From assembly GCF_027942865.1 (NCBI RefSeq), contig NC_134509.1:19950697-20014696 (forward strand): a stretch of 64,000 nucleotides of DNA, read 5' to 3'. The stretch's first letter is position 1, and the number at the start of each line of letters is the position of its first letter. The translations under genes were made by a program, and so were the position numbers. This DNA comes from Odontesthes bonariensis (taxonomy: Eukaryota; Chordata; Actinopteri; Atheriniformes; Atherinopsidae). The notes under the pieces were generated by a model. That model did no database searches, was not told the origin of the DNA, and was given only the letters and a program-made list of their open reading frames with translations. Positions 10,301-20,565 of this stretch are shown here, one piece after another.

Positions 10301-13300
10301 GGTTCAGCTGGCAGTTCCAGTCAGTTTCTGAAACATAGAGCAAGGCATTTTTATCCAGGGAAAGTTGAATCTGGTTTAAAGGGGGGAAGTGATTGGAAAA
10401 GGATGGCAGTTTTATCCATGTAAAATTGAACCTGCAGCTCAGTGAAGTGCACAGAAAGTGGAGGAGTCTGAATACTTTCCAATCGAACTGCAGATAAGAT
10501 TTTAAAGCTTTTTTTGTTTTTTAAAACGTCGATGCACATGCATGTTGTTTTCATTGCAGACTTTCGCAGTGCAACATTGAGCAGAGGGGCTGCTATCATC
10601 TGGCCTCATCTCTGCAGAAGAACCCCGTGTCTCTCAAAGTGTTGGATCTGAGCATCAACACAGTTGGAAATGAAGGGGCCACCGAGCTCTTTAAGAAATT
10701 TGACATTTCAAACCTACGGAAACTGGAGTGAGTATGACTCAGCATGAATGTCGTCGGCCCTGTTTTTCAGGATAAACCATCAGATCTCAGTTATTTAATG
10801 GCATTTTTCATGTTCCTGGTAGGATGTACCACTGCGGCCTCACTGCGTTGAGCTGTGGACATATCGGAAAAGCTCTGAAGTCTGAAACCAGCACCCTGGT
10901 AGAGCTCAATCTGAGCAACAACAGACTGAAAGATGCCGGGTTTCAGGTCATCTGTGAGGGCATGTACGCTTGGTGCAGTCTGGAGAGACTAAAGTAAGCA
11001 TCATGTCTCTCTTTGGGCACATCCTGGATGAAAACATCCATTTTTGAATGAATAGAAATGTACCGGTACTGACTGCTCAATAAGCCAGAATGACTGATTA
11101 ATGACATTCTCTGTCATTTCTCCTCAGTGTTTCGAGATGTGGAATCACTGGGAAGGGTTGTATTTATCTGGCAAAAGTCCTGTGTTCAGTCTCGCAGCTC
11201 TACAGCGGGTTGATGCAACAGTCAGACTGGCAGGCGGTGGAGCTGAGAGACCTCGACCTCAGCATGAACTGCCTCGGAGACAAAGGAGTCAAAGAAATGT
11301 CCGCTGGCCTGAAGAATCCCCTCAGCCATCTGAAAACTCTCAAGTGAATCACGAAGACATAAACCTCACCATCAGAGTATGTTTTTATTTTTTTTCTTGG
11401 AAGAAGAAGATGCTAATTTTTGTCTCTTGTCAGCCTGAGTCACTGCAGCCTGACTGACGAGTGCTGCGGCGAGCTTGCGTCAGGTTTGGGGTCCCAGGAG
11501 AACATCTACGAGCTGGATCTGTCCGGAAACGATCTCCAAGATAAGGGAGTAAAGAAACTCTGCATGGGGCTCAGAGCCCCTAGGTGCTCAGTTAGAAAAC
11601 TGTCGTGAGTTCATTTTTTTTTAATAACTCATTTAAACTCATTTCAACTTTGATTTCAACTAACTAGTTTTTAACTGTCACTTAAAACGTGGTCCAGATA
11701 TCTCAGCATGACTCCTTAAAGCCTGTTTTACAGTATGCATCCAACAGTGTGTCCAAACACAGCCCCAAATAGGATAAAACAAAGTTAAAATAATTTTATT
11801 TTTAGGTTACTGAGGTCCCTCCATGTGTGTGTAATGCAGGAGACATCTTCTTAAATCCTGTGTATACTATAATTATTCAGAGAAGTCCAAAGAAAGTATG
11901 TTAGTTATAAGATAGTTTGTTGAGCCACTTGAAATTGAACAATGGATTGTTCAAGCATTAAAAAGGCTCCTAACTCAAGGGATGAACCAGTGTTGTGTCC
12001 ACACATAACAGACAACTTAGCAAAGAAGCCATTTTAAATTGGATCTTTAGGCACTTTGTTCCCAGCAGCCTGTCACAGAGACACATCATTTGTTCCCATT
12101 TCTATAGTTGCATCTATGAAAAACAGCAAAGATAACACAGTCTGACAGACAGAAAATAGGATTTCTGCAGCAACAAGGTGATTCCCAAAGAGCTGTTAGC
12201 TGAAAACTTGGCATATCTCAGCATGGTGTGCAGTGTGTCCTTAAAACATTTGAGGAAACTGGACAAGTGGACAAAAGAAGAAGTGTCAGGCCTAAAGAAC
12301 TATCTACAGCAGATGAACAGGATCTGAAAGTGATGTCCTTAAGAAAGAGGAAAAACTCCAGCAAAGACCTGACACAGGAGCTGAGAGATGCATCTGGACC
12401 TTCAGCTGATCCATCTGCTGTTGGCCCAAGCCTCATCAGAAATGGGCTCCATGGAAGGGTGGCTGTCAAGAAGCCTTTCTTAAGGAAGGGAAACAGGGAG
12501 AAAAGGCCGAGCTGTGCCAAAGGACACAAGAAGTGGACTGAAAATCAGTGGCAACAGGTCTGATGGAGGGATGAATCCTCCCCAGAGCCCGGACCTCAAC
12601 ATTACTGAAGCAGTGTGGGATCATGTTGGCAGAGAACGGAACAAAAGGCAGCCGACATCCAAAGAAGAGCTTTGGGATGTCCTTCAAGAAGCCTGGAGAA
12701 CTATTCCTGAAGACTCCTTAAAGAAAGGACAGAAAGCTCGTCTGAGAGGGTTCAGGCTGTGTTGGAGGATAAAGGAGCTCAGACCAGATATTCACTTTAA
12801 AGCTGCTTAGAACTGAACAAACTCTGTTTTTTATTGTTTCTTTTTTCATTATGTTCCAATAAACTGTTGCACTATTTGTCATTTTCCTGTTAATATGTAA
12901 AGAAATAAGGGGTGACTTAAGACTTTTGCACGTGATGTTTGTTATTTAGCCCCATCAAAACCGTGTTAAAGACTCTGGATAAACAAGTGTTACACTTCCC
13001 AAAGTTTAGTGAGGACATATGCATATCTTTATTAGCAGCGTCACACTGTAGAGTCACAGTGAGCGTGTTCTGCATCTTTCTCCAGGTTGAGGACCTGTGG
13101 CCTGAGCTCCAGCAGCATTCATATTCTGACTGCTGCCCTGAAGTCAAACCCCCAACATCTTACAGAGCTGCATCTGATGGGCAACAATGTGGATGACTCG
13201 GACATCAGAATGCTGACAGAGCTGATAAAGGACCAGAAATACTCACTGCAGACCATAGAGTGAGTAGTTACCACTTACTGATGTCACTGCAAGTCTTTTT

Positions 13301-16300
13301 CCAGCCTCATTTCTGCACTTTTTTAGAGATTTAGAGATCAGAACACGATTATTTCATGCTGTTTACATGTAAATGGAACCCAGTTGAGTCCCAGTTGAGA
13401 GAGGGTCCCGTAATGGACTGAAGGTCTCTAAGGGGGCAGCGGATGGAGCGTTGAAAATGTTGTATTCTAAGCAGGATCAGGCTTTTTTTTATCGTGTTAG
13501 AAGAAAGCTGTCTGGCTTTGTCTCAGGGGCCGAGGAGCATCTCTCAACCTTTTCAGCTCTGAAACATGGTAGCCTTTCACAGAGTTACAATTTACTGATG
13601 AATCCCAGTCAGAGACTAGTGGAAGCAACAGAAACGTGTACTGTAATGATGGAGCAAAAGACCGTGATGGGACATAATAACCATCTGATCCTCATAAGGT
13701 CTTAAAATGAGATAAATACAACCTCAGCTGAACAACCAGTGGCGGCTCCTGCCTTTTTTTTGGTTAGTGCAATTTCCAGTCTGTGAAAGCTGCATCAGAG
13801 TGTGCTGTGCGAAGCTGAACTGATTGCACCGATGCAAACCTGTTATGTTCCCACGCAGGAAATAAAATGCCCAATCGTCCAGAAACTCCTTGTCTTCCTT
13901 AAATAAACACAACGCAGAGTCGAGGGGTTATTTGGTCTGCCAAATAACCAAAGTGACTGCAATTTCCCCCGTTATGTCCATAAGTACCATAAAAGTCCAT
14001 AGGACTGAGGTATATTTGTCTAGGTAGCATAATTTATTGTAATAATTTTTAATAATTTTTTGTTATTTTTTGCATAATTTGCCAATCAGTTAAAATTACA
14101 CCTTAACCATTATTTATTTATTTTCCTCATATTTTTCCAGGATTCTATGAAATAAGTAAACACATAAGCTCTTAATGATAAGATTCATTCAATTCAAGTG
14201 TTTATTGAAGTTTTGGAAAATATGACTTAGAAAAGCATAACCAATTGTCAAACATGGTTAAGTGCAGCTTACTTATGTGAGATTTCTCTCTTTTTTAAAT
14301 ATAATACTGCACCATTAACAATGAATGTGTCATTATACATTCTGCTATTATTGTCAACATTATATAAAAGATTTAAATCATTACAAGTCAATGACTGAGC
14401 ACAAAAGGTTAAGTTATTTAGCTACATCAAATACTACCTGGAAAAATACCAGGGTTGGTGGAGCCCTGGGTTTCATCTTTGCCTCGCAAGGCGAGCCCGA
14501 AAATCCTGCAAAATTCTTCCAAACTTCCTTCTCCGCATTAGTACGACGACTAAAGGGTACTTCTTTCAGGCCCCATCCACACGTAGCCGGGTATCTGCTA
14601 AAACGAATATATTTTTCTACGTTTGGACCTGTCATCCACATGAAAACGCATAAAAACGCATCGTAAACGAATGTTTTTAAAAACTCCGGGCAAAGTGAAG
14701 ATTTTTGAAAACTCCGTTTATGCAGCTGCGTGTAGACAGAGATAACCGGAGTTTTGCGTTTTCGAACGTCACAATATGCGCCAAAACAACAACAAATCTT
14801 CTTTAAAGTCTAAAGTGCGACCTTTGTTTACTGAATAAGCATGGATGCCTTGAGAACTGTGGTGGTTATTATTGTGCAGGCGCTGTTTACTGCCTTGATT
14901 TTACACGCCCAAGTCGTACTCCCAGAGGAATGGCGTGACAATTTTGCATGTCCTGGTGTCCTCACTCCTGTCGCTGTCAGAATTATTACGTCCTCATATC
15001 GAGGGGCAGTCCACTGTCATGCAATCACCTGTCAGTGTGCTCAAAAAAGTTGCGTGCACACTTTATTATTTAGCTGACGAGGGCAGATTGCGCAAAACAG
15101 CAATTGCATTTTGGTTGTCAAGACAGGTGAAAACGCAGATGTTCGGTTATGTGTGGAAGGTGTTTTTTTTCGAAAACGAGGTAATGTGGATACAAATTAT
15201 TTTATAAACGGAGGGGGGGAAATATTCGGTTTTAAAAATACCCGGCTACGTGTGGACATAGCCTCAGAAACACTACCGTATTGTTGCACTCGACACTCGC
15301 CATCTTCTTCGTAGAATGTTTTTTTTTTTTTTCTTTATTGAAAACCACAATGTTACAACAACAACAACGTAGAATGTTCATGGTCCCGCGCAACAGACAT
15401 GTGACGAAAGCACGTTGTGCGTCGTTTGTGGGAGCACATAAACCCTCATAGAAAATGCATTGGGAGCATGATTTTTTAAAAAAAACTGACGTACCATTCA
15501 TGTCAATGGGAGCTTCCTGGTGCAAATTCGTCCCTGACAGAAATCGCCCCATATGGGCGTGGCAACACCAGGCGCGACCTTAATCTGATTGGACAATGAC
15601 ATATACAACCAGTTTGCCTACAGTAGATCAGTCCCGCCTTAGCAACTAGATTAAAAAAAACAAAAAAAAAAACCTCCGTATTTGGTAGTGCATCGCACAA
15701 ATCGCCCCTATGGAGGAACCGCCGCTGTGAACAACAGCATGTGACACCATGTTAAATTTAACAAAAACTAAAGCAAAACACAGAAGCAGTGTGTGAAAAA
15801 CTAAGTGAACCCTTACTGCTTCCACAGGAATTAAGAGGGTAAGTAGCAGCCAGACGTTGCTGATCAATGCTCTGATTAATTGATCATCAGTCAGTGTGAG
15901 CACCTCTATAAAAGAAGAAGTTTTGGAGCATTCAGGTGTGAGTTAACACGATGCCAAGGAGGAAAGACATCAGCAATGATATTAGAGAAGCAGTTGTTGC
16001 TGTCCATCAGTCTGGGAAGGGTTATAAGGCCATTTCCAAATTATCTGGAGTCCATCATTCTACAGAGAGAAAGATTATTCACAAGTGGAAAACATTCAGG
16101 ACAGCTGGTGGGATGCTGCTCACACCATTATTTAGGGTCAGAATGTTCTCTGTCAAGGTGATGACGGAAGATAATATTGTAGCAATCTCAGACACAGTGG
16201 TGCCGGGGCAGAGATTGGGCTTTGGCTACGTACGCACAGACTGTTATCAGGAAATATAAGAGGATCTCACAAGCTGCCATGTAATATGTTTCAATGTTGT

Positions 16301-17450
16301 TCCTGTAAATAAATTTCCCATAAGAGGCTGCAGAGGTGAGTCTGACTACTCTTTTCTCTGCAACACTGTCAATTATTCACCCCAAGGTGAAAAACCCAAG
16401 AGCTACATCTCAGACTCTACAGGCCTTAGTTAGCATGTTAAAGGTCAAAGTTCATGACAGCACAGTTAGAAAAAGACTGAACAAGTATGGCTTGTGTGGA
16501 AGGGCTGCAGGAGAAAGCCTCTTCTCTCTAAAAAGAACATGGCAGCACAGCTTAGGTTTGCAAAGCTGCATCTGAACAAACCACAAGACTTCTGGAACAA
16601 TGTCCTTTGGACAGACCAGACCAAAGTGGAGATGTTTGCTCATAATGCACAGCAGCACGTTTGGAGGAAACCAAACACAGCATATCAGCACAAACACCTC
16701 ATACCAGCTGTCAAGCACGGTGGTGGAGGGCTGATGATCTGGGCTTGTTCTGCAGCCACAGGACCTGGGCACCTTGCAGTCATTGAGTCCACCATGAACT
16801 CCTCTGGATACCAAAGTGTTCTGGAGTCAGATGTGAGGCCATCTGTCCGACAGCTAAAGCTGGGCTGAAACTGGCTCATCAACAGGACAAAGATCCCAAA
16901 CACAGCAGCAGATCTACAACAGAATGTGTGAAGAAGAAAAGAATCAAGGTGTTGCAATGGTCCAGTCAAAGTCCAGACCTCAGCCTGACTGAGATGCTGT
17001 GGTGGGACCTTCAGAGAGCTGTGCAGAAACCAATGCTGCAAACCTCAATGAGCTGAAGCAGCGCTGGAAAGAAAAGTGGGCCAAGATTCCTCCACCACCA
17101 TGAGAGAGACTGATAACGTCCCACAGGAAACCATTACTTCAGCTCACTGCTGCTGAAGCTGCTGCTACAAGCTGCTGGATCAGGGGTGGACTTAGTTTTC
17201 ACACACTGCCTCTGTGTTTTGTCTCTGTTTTAGTAAAATAAATGATGACACAGTGTAATATGTCGTGATGTTCGTCGTAGGTCACGTTTTCCTCATTCTG
17301 GGACCTGATGAGGACTAAATTGTTATTATTTTTTTCACAATATTCTGATATGTGAGACCTTGGATTTGAAAGAGGGCGTACTTTCTGAGGTCGAAGCGTT
17401 CATGTTCCCCGCCTTTATTTTCTTATCTTTTCAGTGTCACAGCAGATTGA
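5682..17450 (+). CDS. NACHT-LRR (NLR family) protein, eight exons
   Basis: This encodes an NLR-type cytosolic sensor. NLRs are STAND ATPases whose leucine-rich repeats control nucleotide-driven oligomerisation. Coding exons are 5700(ATG)-7327, 9008-9352, 10560-10727, 10823-10993, 11128-11343, 11434-11604, 13086-13259 and 17435-17450. All junctions are GT-AG, and every internal boundary has the same phase (split after codon base 2). The sum is 2889 nt, 962 codons plus stop. Walker A (GVSGIGKTT) is at residues 91-99 and Walker B (VWFVLDGLDEF) at 161-171. The NACHT/helical part runs to residue 543, and the rest is ribonuclease-inhibitor-type LRRs, one or two per exon. The 90-residue N-terminus is not a PYD or CARD that I can recognise. 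It may be a degenerate fish-type pre-NACHT segment. ATG 5700 is chosen because it follows an acceptor at 5681, but an upstream exon is possible. NLRP/NLRC3-like is the best family guess, and the exact orthologue is unknown. Confidence 0.85.
7328..9007 (+). other. NLR intron 1
   Basis: This 1.7-kb intron is mostly occupied by a reversed Tc1-like element (7678-8905). I see no coding sequence in the rest. Confidence 0.8.
7678..8905 (-). mobile_element. Tc1/mariner element, copy A1
   Basis: The reverse strand encodes a degenerate Tc1-like transposase. The helix-turn-helix part includes DLREAVVAAHQSGKGYKVIS, and the catalytic start is NNVLWTDQTKVEMF, then HVWRKPN and GGGGLMIWACSA. Frameshifts break it. 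Ends share inverted AATGCAGAAGCAGTG-type repeats. The same family is present forward at 15770-17225. Boundaries are approximate. Confidence 0.9.
9008..9352 (+). CDS. NLR exon 2: two LRR units
   Basis: Residues include LRELDLGYNSISDDGVREL, then LKALRLQGCGVTSQACEYL, then LQELDVGCNEIGDEGLRHL. These are classic ribonuclease-inhibitor-type A/B repeats. The exon enters and leaves in the same phase, with acceptor CTGCAG and donor GTAAGT. At 345 nt it is a double-length LRR exon. Confidence 0.9.
10560..10727 (+). CDS. NLR exon 3: LRR unit
   Basis: One LRR exon of 168 nt, with KLSQCNIEQRGCYHLASSL followed by LKVLDLSINTVGNEGATEL. The acceptor is ATTGCAG and the donor is GTGAGT. It is too short and split to stand out as an open frame on its own. 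The 1.2-kb intron before it (9353-10559) has no recognisable repeat except a short direct duplication near 9650-9700. Confidence 0.85.
10823..10993 (+). CDS. NLR exon 4: LRR unit
   Basis: One LRR exon of 171 nt, with MYHCGLTALSCGHIGKAL followed by LVELNLSNNRLKDAGFQVI. The acceptor is GGTAG and the donor is GTAAGC. The frame continues from exon 3 without change. Confidence 0.85.
11128..11343 (+). CDS. NLR exon 5: LRR unit with insertion
   Basis: An LRR exon of 216 nt, 45 nt longer than its neighbours. It has VSRCGITGKGCIYLAKVL, then a linker around LYSGLMQQSDWQAV, then LRDLDLSMNCLGDKGVKEM. The extra segment of about 15 residues sits between the two halves of the repeat. The donor is GTGAAT, slightly weak. 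Confidence 0.85.
11434..11604 (+). CDS. NLR exon 6: LRR unit
   Basis: An LRR exon of 171 nt, with LSHCSLTDECCGELASGL followed by IYELDLSGNDLQDKGVKKL. It lies only 90 bp after exon 5. The acceptor is CTTGTCAG and the donor is GTGAGT. Confidence 0.9.
12000..12935 (+). mobile_element. Tc1-like deletion derivative, copy B1
   Basis: It encodes the helix-turn-helix region (QCVLKTFEETGQVDKRRS, then PKELSTADEQDLKVMSLRK) and then jumps to the C-terminal SPDLNITEAVWDHVGRER. Most of the DDE core, including the first two aspartates, is missing. The element lies in intron 6 of the NLR gene. A second copy with the same junction is at 59428-60372. The left boundary is approximate. Confidence 0.85.
13086..13259 (+). 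CDS. NLR exon 7: last LRR unit
   Basis: An LRR exon of 174 nt, with LRTCGLSSSSIHILTAAL followed by LTELHLMGNNVDDSDIRML. The acceptor is TCTCCAG and the donor is GTGAGT. It splits a codon (GA|T) completed by the terminal exon. Confidence 0.85.
13260..14568 (+). other. NLR intron 7, first part
   Basis: There is no gene and no element I can delimit. The stretch is AT-rich around 14020-14380. Confidence 0.6.
14569..15263. mobile_element. MITE with GGC...CCACACGTAGCCGG ends
   Basis: The left end GGCCCCATCCACACGTAGCC matches the complement of the right end, GGCTACGTGTGGACATAGCC. The match continues inward with diverged arms. A 3-bp TCA flanks both sides (14566-14568 and 15264-15266), which would suit a Harbinger-type duplication but is short enough to be chance. 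Internal open frames are not transposase-like. Confidence 0.75.
15770..17225 (+). mobile_element. Tc1/mariner element, copy A2
   Basis: The transposase starts near 15951 with MPRRKDISNDIREAVVAVHQ. Its catalytic part (NNVLWTDQTKVEMF; QQDKDPKHSSR in another frame; SPDLSLTEMLWWDL) is split by frameshifts. About 265 bp of foreign sequence (16107-16372) replaces the linker between the DNA-binding and catalytic parts. It is the inverted partner of the copy at 7678-8905, in the same NLR gene. Ends are approximate. Confidence 0.9.
16107..16372 (+). other. Unidentified insert within Tc1 copy A2
   Basis: Comparison with copy A1 shows that about 35 bp of transposase coding sequence has been exchanged for this segment. 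It has a short open frame, a stop, and an AATAAA-containing AT-rich region near 16308, so it resembles the 3' end of a transcript. I do not recognise the encoded peptide. Confidence 0.55.
17435..17450 (+). CDS. NLR exon 8: terminal five-codon exon
   Basis: After the acceptor TCTTTTCAG the frame reads (GA)T GTC ACA GCA GAT TGA, giving D-V-T-A-D and stop. It is the only exon after the LRR array that closes the frame. It is inferred from splice-site quality and phase, and cDNA would be needed to exclude a different last exon. There is no B30.2 domain. Confidence 0.55.
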
Positions 17451-17820
17451 AGAAGGCTGACAGAACAACTCGGACATCTTTGGGTCAAACACTGAGCTCC
17501 ATAGAAGAGCCGTCTGTGTTTCACTGGGACTGTTTATTCTCGTCACGTGTTGGAGAATATTTCCTGGATGATATGTGAATATGCCCAATATATGATTTAA
17601 TGCATAGATAATTACCTATTTTTGTTGATGTTTTTTTTTTTTGTTTTTTTTTTTTTTAATCCAGTACTTCTTAAAGAAGAACATCTTTCCTCTGTGTTAA
17701 TGGGACTTTGTGAAGCATTTGAATGTTAGGAGCCTGCATCTGTTACCATTATGTATTATTCTTGTGCCACACTGTGAACCTTTTCTGGAGCCATGTAATA
17801 AATGCGTCTGCGTTCTTTTT
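17451..17820 (+). other. NLR 3' UTR with polyadenylation signal
   Basis: An AATAAA hexamer lies at 17797-17802, followed by a GT-rich TGCGTCTGCGTTCTTTTTG segment. This is a good candidate for the 3' end of the NLR transcript, which would then be about 110-130 bp from the apparent eef1a1 start. Confidence 0.55.
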
Positions 17821-17879
17821 GCACCAAGCTGTGCAGTGTGGCTTCGGTTCTCTGTTGCAGCAGGTCTCCATCTGCCGGC

Positions 17880-17933
17880 AGAGCCTGGCACTTGCAGTAA
17901 ATGACGCATTTGACGGCGGTTGACACAGCAGAA
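17880..17933 (+). promoter_or_regulatory. Candidate eef1a1 core promoter
   Basis: The segment lies immediately upstream of a pyrimidine tract start. A weak TATA-like GTAAATGA at about 17897-17904 sits near -32. It also holds TGACG motifs (ATGACGCA, TTGACGGC) that resemble CRE/ATF sites. The call rests on position and on the 5' TOP-like start. Confidence 0.4.
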
Positions 17934-17994
17934 CTCTTTCTTTGGGTCAGCACCGCAGGCAGCATCTCGCAGTGAACGCGGCTCTCAGGCAAAG
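17934..17994 (+). other. eef1a1: Candidate eef1a1 non-coding exon 1 (5' TOP)
   Basis: The segment starts CTCTTTCTTT, a terminal oligopyrimidine tract, as known for eEF1A mRNAs under mTOR control. It ends CAGGCAAAG followed by the donor GTAAGC. Vertebrate eEF1A1 genes have one short untranslated first exon, then an intron just before the ATG, and the layout here agrees. Intron 1 would be about 4 kb. Confidence 0.5.
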
Positions 17995-19540
17995 GTAAGC
18001 TGGAGGATGCTTTCCGGAGCAACGGCACGCTTGTTTTTGTTTGCCAGCATCCGTGGTGCAGCAGAGGTTTGGGGATTTTTTTTTATTATTATTTTTTTTT
18101 TTAGGGGCATATGAAATGACTGTTATGTAAATGAATGATACAAAGTGACGTCACAGTTAAGCGGTGCGTCTTTGATGGTGCGGTAATTAGATGATTGCCG
18201 TCGGTACCAAAAAGTGCAGAGGGGTGGGAGGGCTGGTTAGGCCTGTGTGGCGCAGTTTCAGCTGGCAGTCATGCGGGAGGCTGTGTGCCGCTCATCATCC
18301 TGCTGCCTCTGAGGAACTGTCTGGGAAGTGGTGGATGCTGAGACATGCAGACGTTCCCAAAGCTCTCCGAGCTCCGCAGCGTCATGATGGACTTATTGTG
18401 GCAGCAGCAATATAATGTAATGTAATACTGATATTTTTACCCGCACGTTAATTTAATTGGAACTCCTTATAAAACAAGTTAGATTCATGCGACCTTTCAT
18501 TTTGCGTCAACAGGAGTCGTCAGAAGATTTAACAGGTGCATAGTGTCAACAAATCTCACTGAGTTCAGGCGTTATTATCCATTTATTTGTAAATGTAATC
18601 TTCCTCGTGATATAACAGGACCTGAAACTTTACAAATTAGGATTTTTTTTAATGCTAATTTATTACTTTGAAACCAAAACATGTCTGCTGAAAGCAGTAA
18701 GATGAAGTCACAACTTTGCATGTGCGAGAGAACGTGCTGACGCAAAGCTAGTATCCTCATTAAGCTAACGAACTAGCTCAAACTGCAAGAAGAAAAACGG
18801 TAAGATGATTAATCCACTGAATGTTTTTTTTTGTTAACAATTACAATTATTAATTTAAGTATTATAAACAACCCCCCCCCCCCCCCAAAAAAAAAAAAAG
18901 AATGAAAGGCGAATCACTGAATGAGCTGAAAGGTTAGCTTAATTTGAGCTTTCCTCGCAACAAAATGACCGGCCATTAAATCATTCAAATTCCAATGACT
19001 CAAGTTTTAAGTTTTTTCTTTTCTTTTCTTTTAAACACACTTGTAACTACTAAAATAACTTAGATAGCCTGCTGTTTTAATTTTTGTTTGCCAATGAAGG
19101 CGATTGCGCGAAAACATTGCAACATAGCTAATGAAAAACTAGCTTAAAGTTTGCAATGTTACAGAAAAGTACATAAAAATAACTTAACGGATCAGACCTC
19201 TTTACAATTGTGTCCAATTTATATTTTTTCACTTACTATAAGTGTATGTTTATCCTAAATTAACACAATTTGACTAAAATCTAGGTTTTTATCAATGCAG
19301 TATTTGTAACTGGTGGAATTACAACAATGAAGTTAGACTGCAATAAAGGAAAAAGTAAAAAAAGGTTGATTTTACAAATGTTTTGGGGGGGATTTACACC
19401 ATTTTAGACCCGATCACGATGGATTAACCACAATCCCTGGACAGTTATTATTTGAACTAGATAATGAGACAGATGCAAATGACCCTTGTTTGATCTTGAC
19501 CTGGTTTCACAAATCACAATGTTTTAGATAGTTAATCGTT
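17995..19540 (+). other. eef1a1 intron 1, first part
   Basis: There is no coding sequence. Low-complexity tracts include T-rich runs near 18078-18105 and a C16-A13-like tract near 18872-18900. I see no delimitable mobile element. Confidence 0.5.
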
Positions 19541-20200
19541 AAAGGGGAACCGCGGTATTTTCAACATTGAGCCTCTTTTCTGAGTCGTCTGCAATGTTTT
19601 AGAACCCCCCTCACCGCTTTTTTGATGTTTACTGCTGTCTCCGGTATTTGCCTAATTTTGATTCATCTCAACCTGCTTCAGAATGGCAAGTCATGTGCAT
19701 GTCTTAAAATGTCCGTAAAAGCACCATAAACGTCCGTTTTCAAAATCATCAACTCACCGGAGTGGTTACTGGTGTGCACTGGTAATCCATATCAAATTTC
19801 GTTGCGAAAAGTTGCTTCTGTCGTGTTTTATTTGACATTTTGTACTGGATGTTCGTTGATATTACTCCGCCACCGCTAAGAAAATAGTGCGAGCATGAAC
19901 GAGCTGCCAAATAAAACACGACAGAAGCAACTTTTCGCAACGAAATTTGATATGGATTACCAGTGCACACCAGTAACCACTCCGGTGAGTTGATGATTTC
20001 GAAAACGGACGTTTATGGTGCTTTTACGGACCTTTTAAGACATGCACATGACTTGCCATTCTGAAGCAGGTGGAGATGAATCAAAATTAGGCAAATACCG
20101 GAGTCAGCAGTAAACATCAGAAAAGCGGTGAGGGGGGTTCTAAAACATTGCAGACAACTCAGAAAAGAGGCTTAATGTTGAAAATACCGGAGTTCTCCTT
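19541..20200. mobile_element. Near-perfect palindromic (fold-back) MITE
   Basis: The two arms of about 293 bp (19541-19834 and 19908-20200) are inverted copies at high identity, around a 73-bp centre. Shared landmarks include GGTATTTTCAACATT, CGGAGTGGTTACTGGTG and GTTGCTTCTGTCGTG. No transposase is encoded. It lies in the first intron of eef1a1. Confidence 0.85.
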
Positions 20201-20565
20201 ATTATCCCGTATTAGCAATATCATTTATGAACATTGACTTACCCCCCGCTGCGTCCTGTGAGCCGAATTCCAGCTGAGTTTTGGCGTTGACGAAGCTAGT
20301 CCGGCTAGTTGGCTGGGGCTCGAAAAATAAAGCGTCTTGCTTCTCAAAAAAACTATGCGTTCAAAAGAGGAATACATTTGCATCACAAAATCGTTCTCGA
20401 TGAAAAAGTCAGACCTCACTTCGCTTGGCGCTATTTTTGCCTCCCTTGATATCAATGCGTCAAGCCACCTAGCGATAGCTTCACCTGTTACGGTGTTGAC
20501 TGCTCGGTCTGCTCTTCGGTCTGCACAGTTTTACATTGGACGCATTGATTTAATTTTTATTTAAC
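20201..20565. mobile_element. Half copy of the fold-back family F
   Basis: The sequence matches one arm and part of the centre of the element at 32285-32964: ATTAGCAATATCATTTATG, then CTGCGTCCTGTGAGCCGA, then CTAGTTGGCTGGGG. It abuts the palindrome at 19541-20200. The other arm is missing. Confidence 0.8.
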
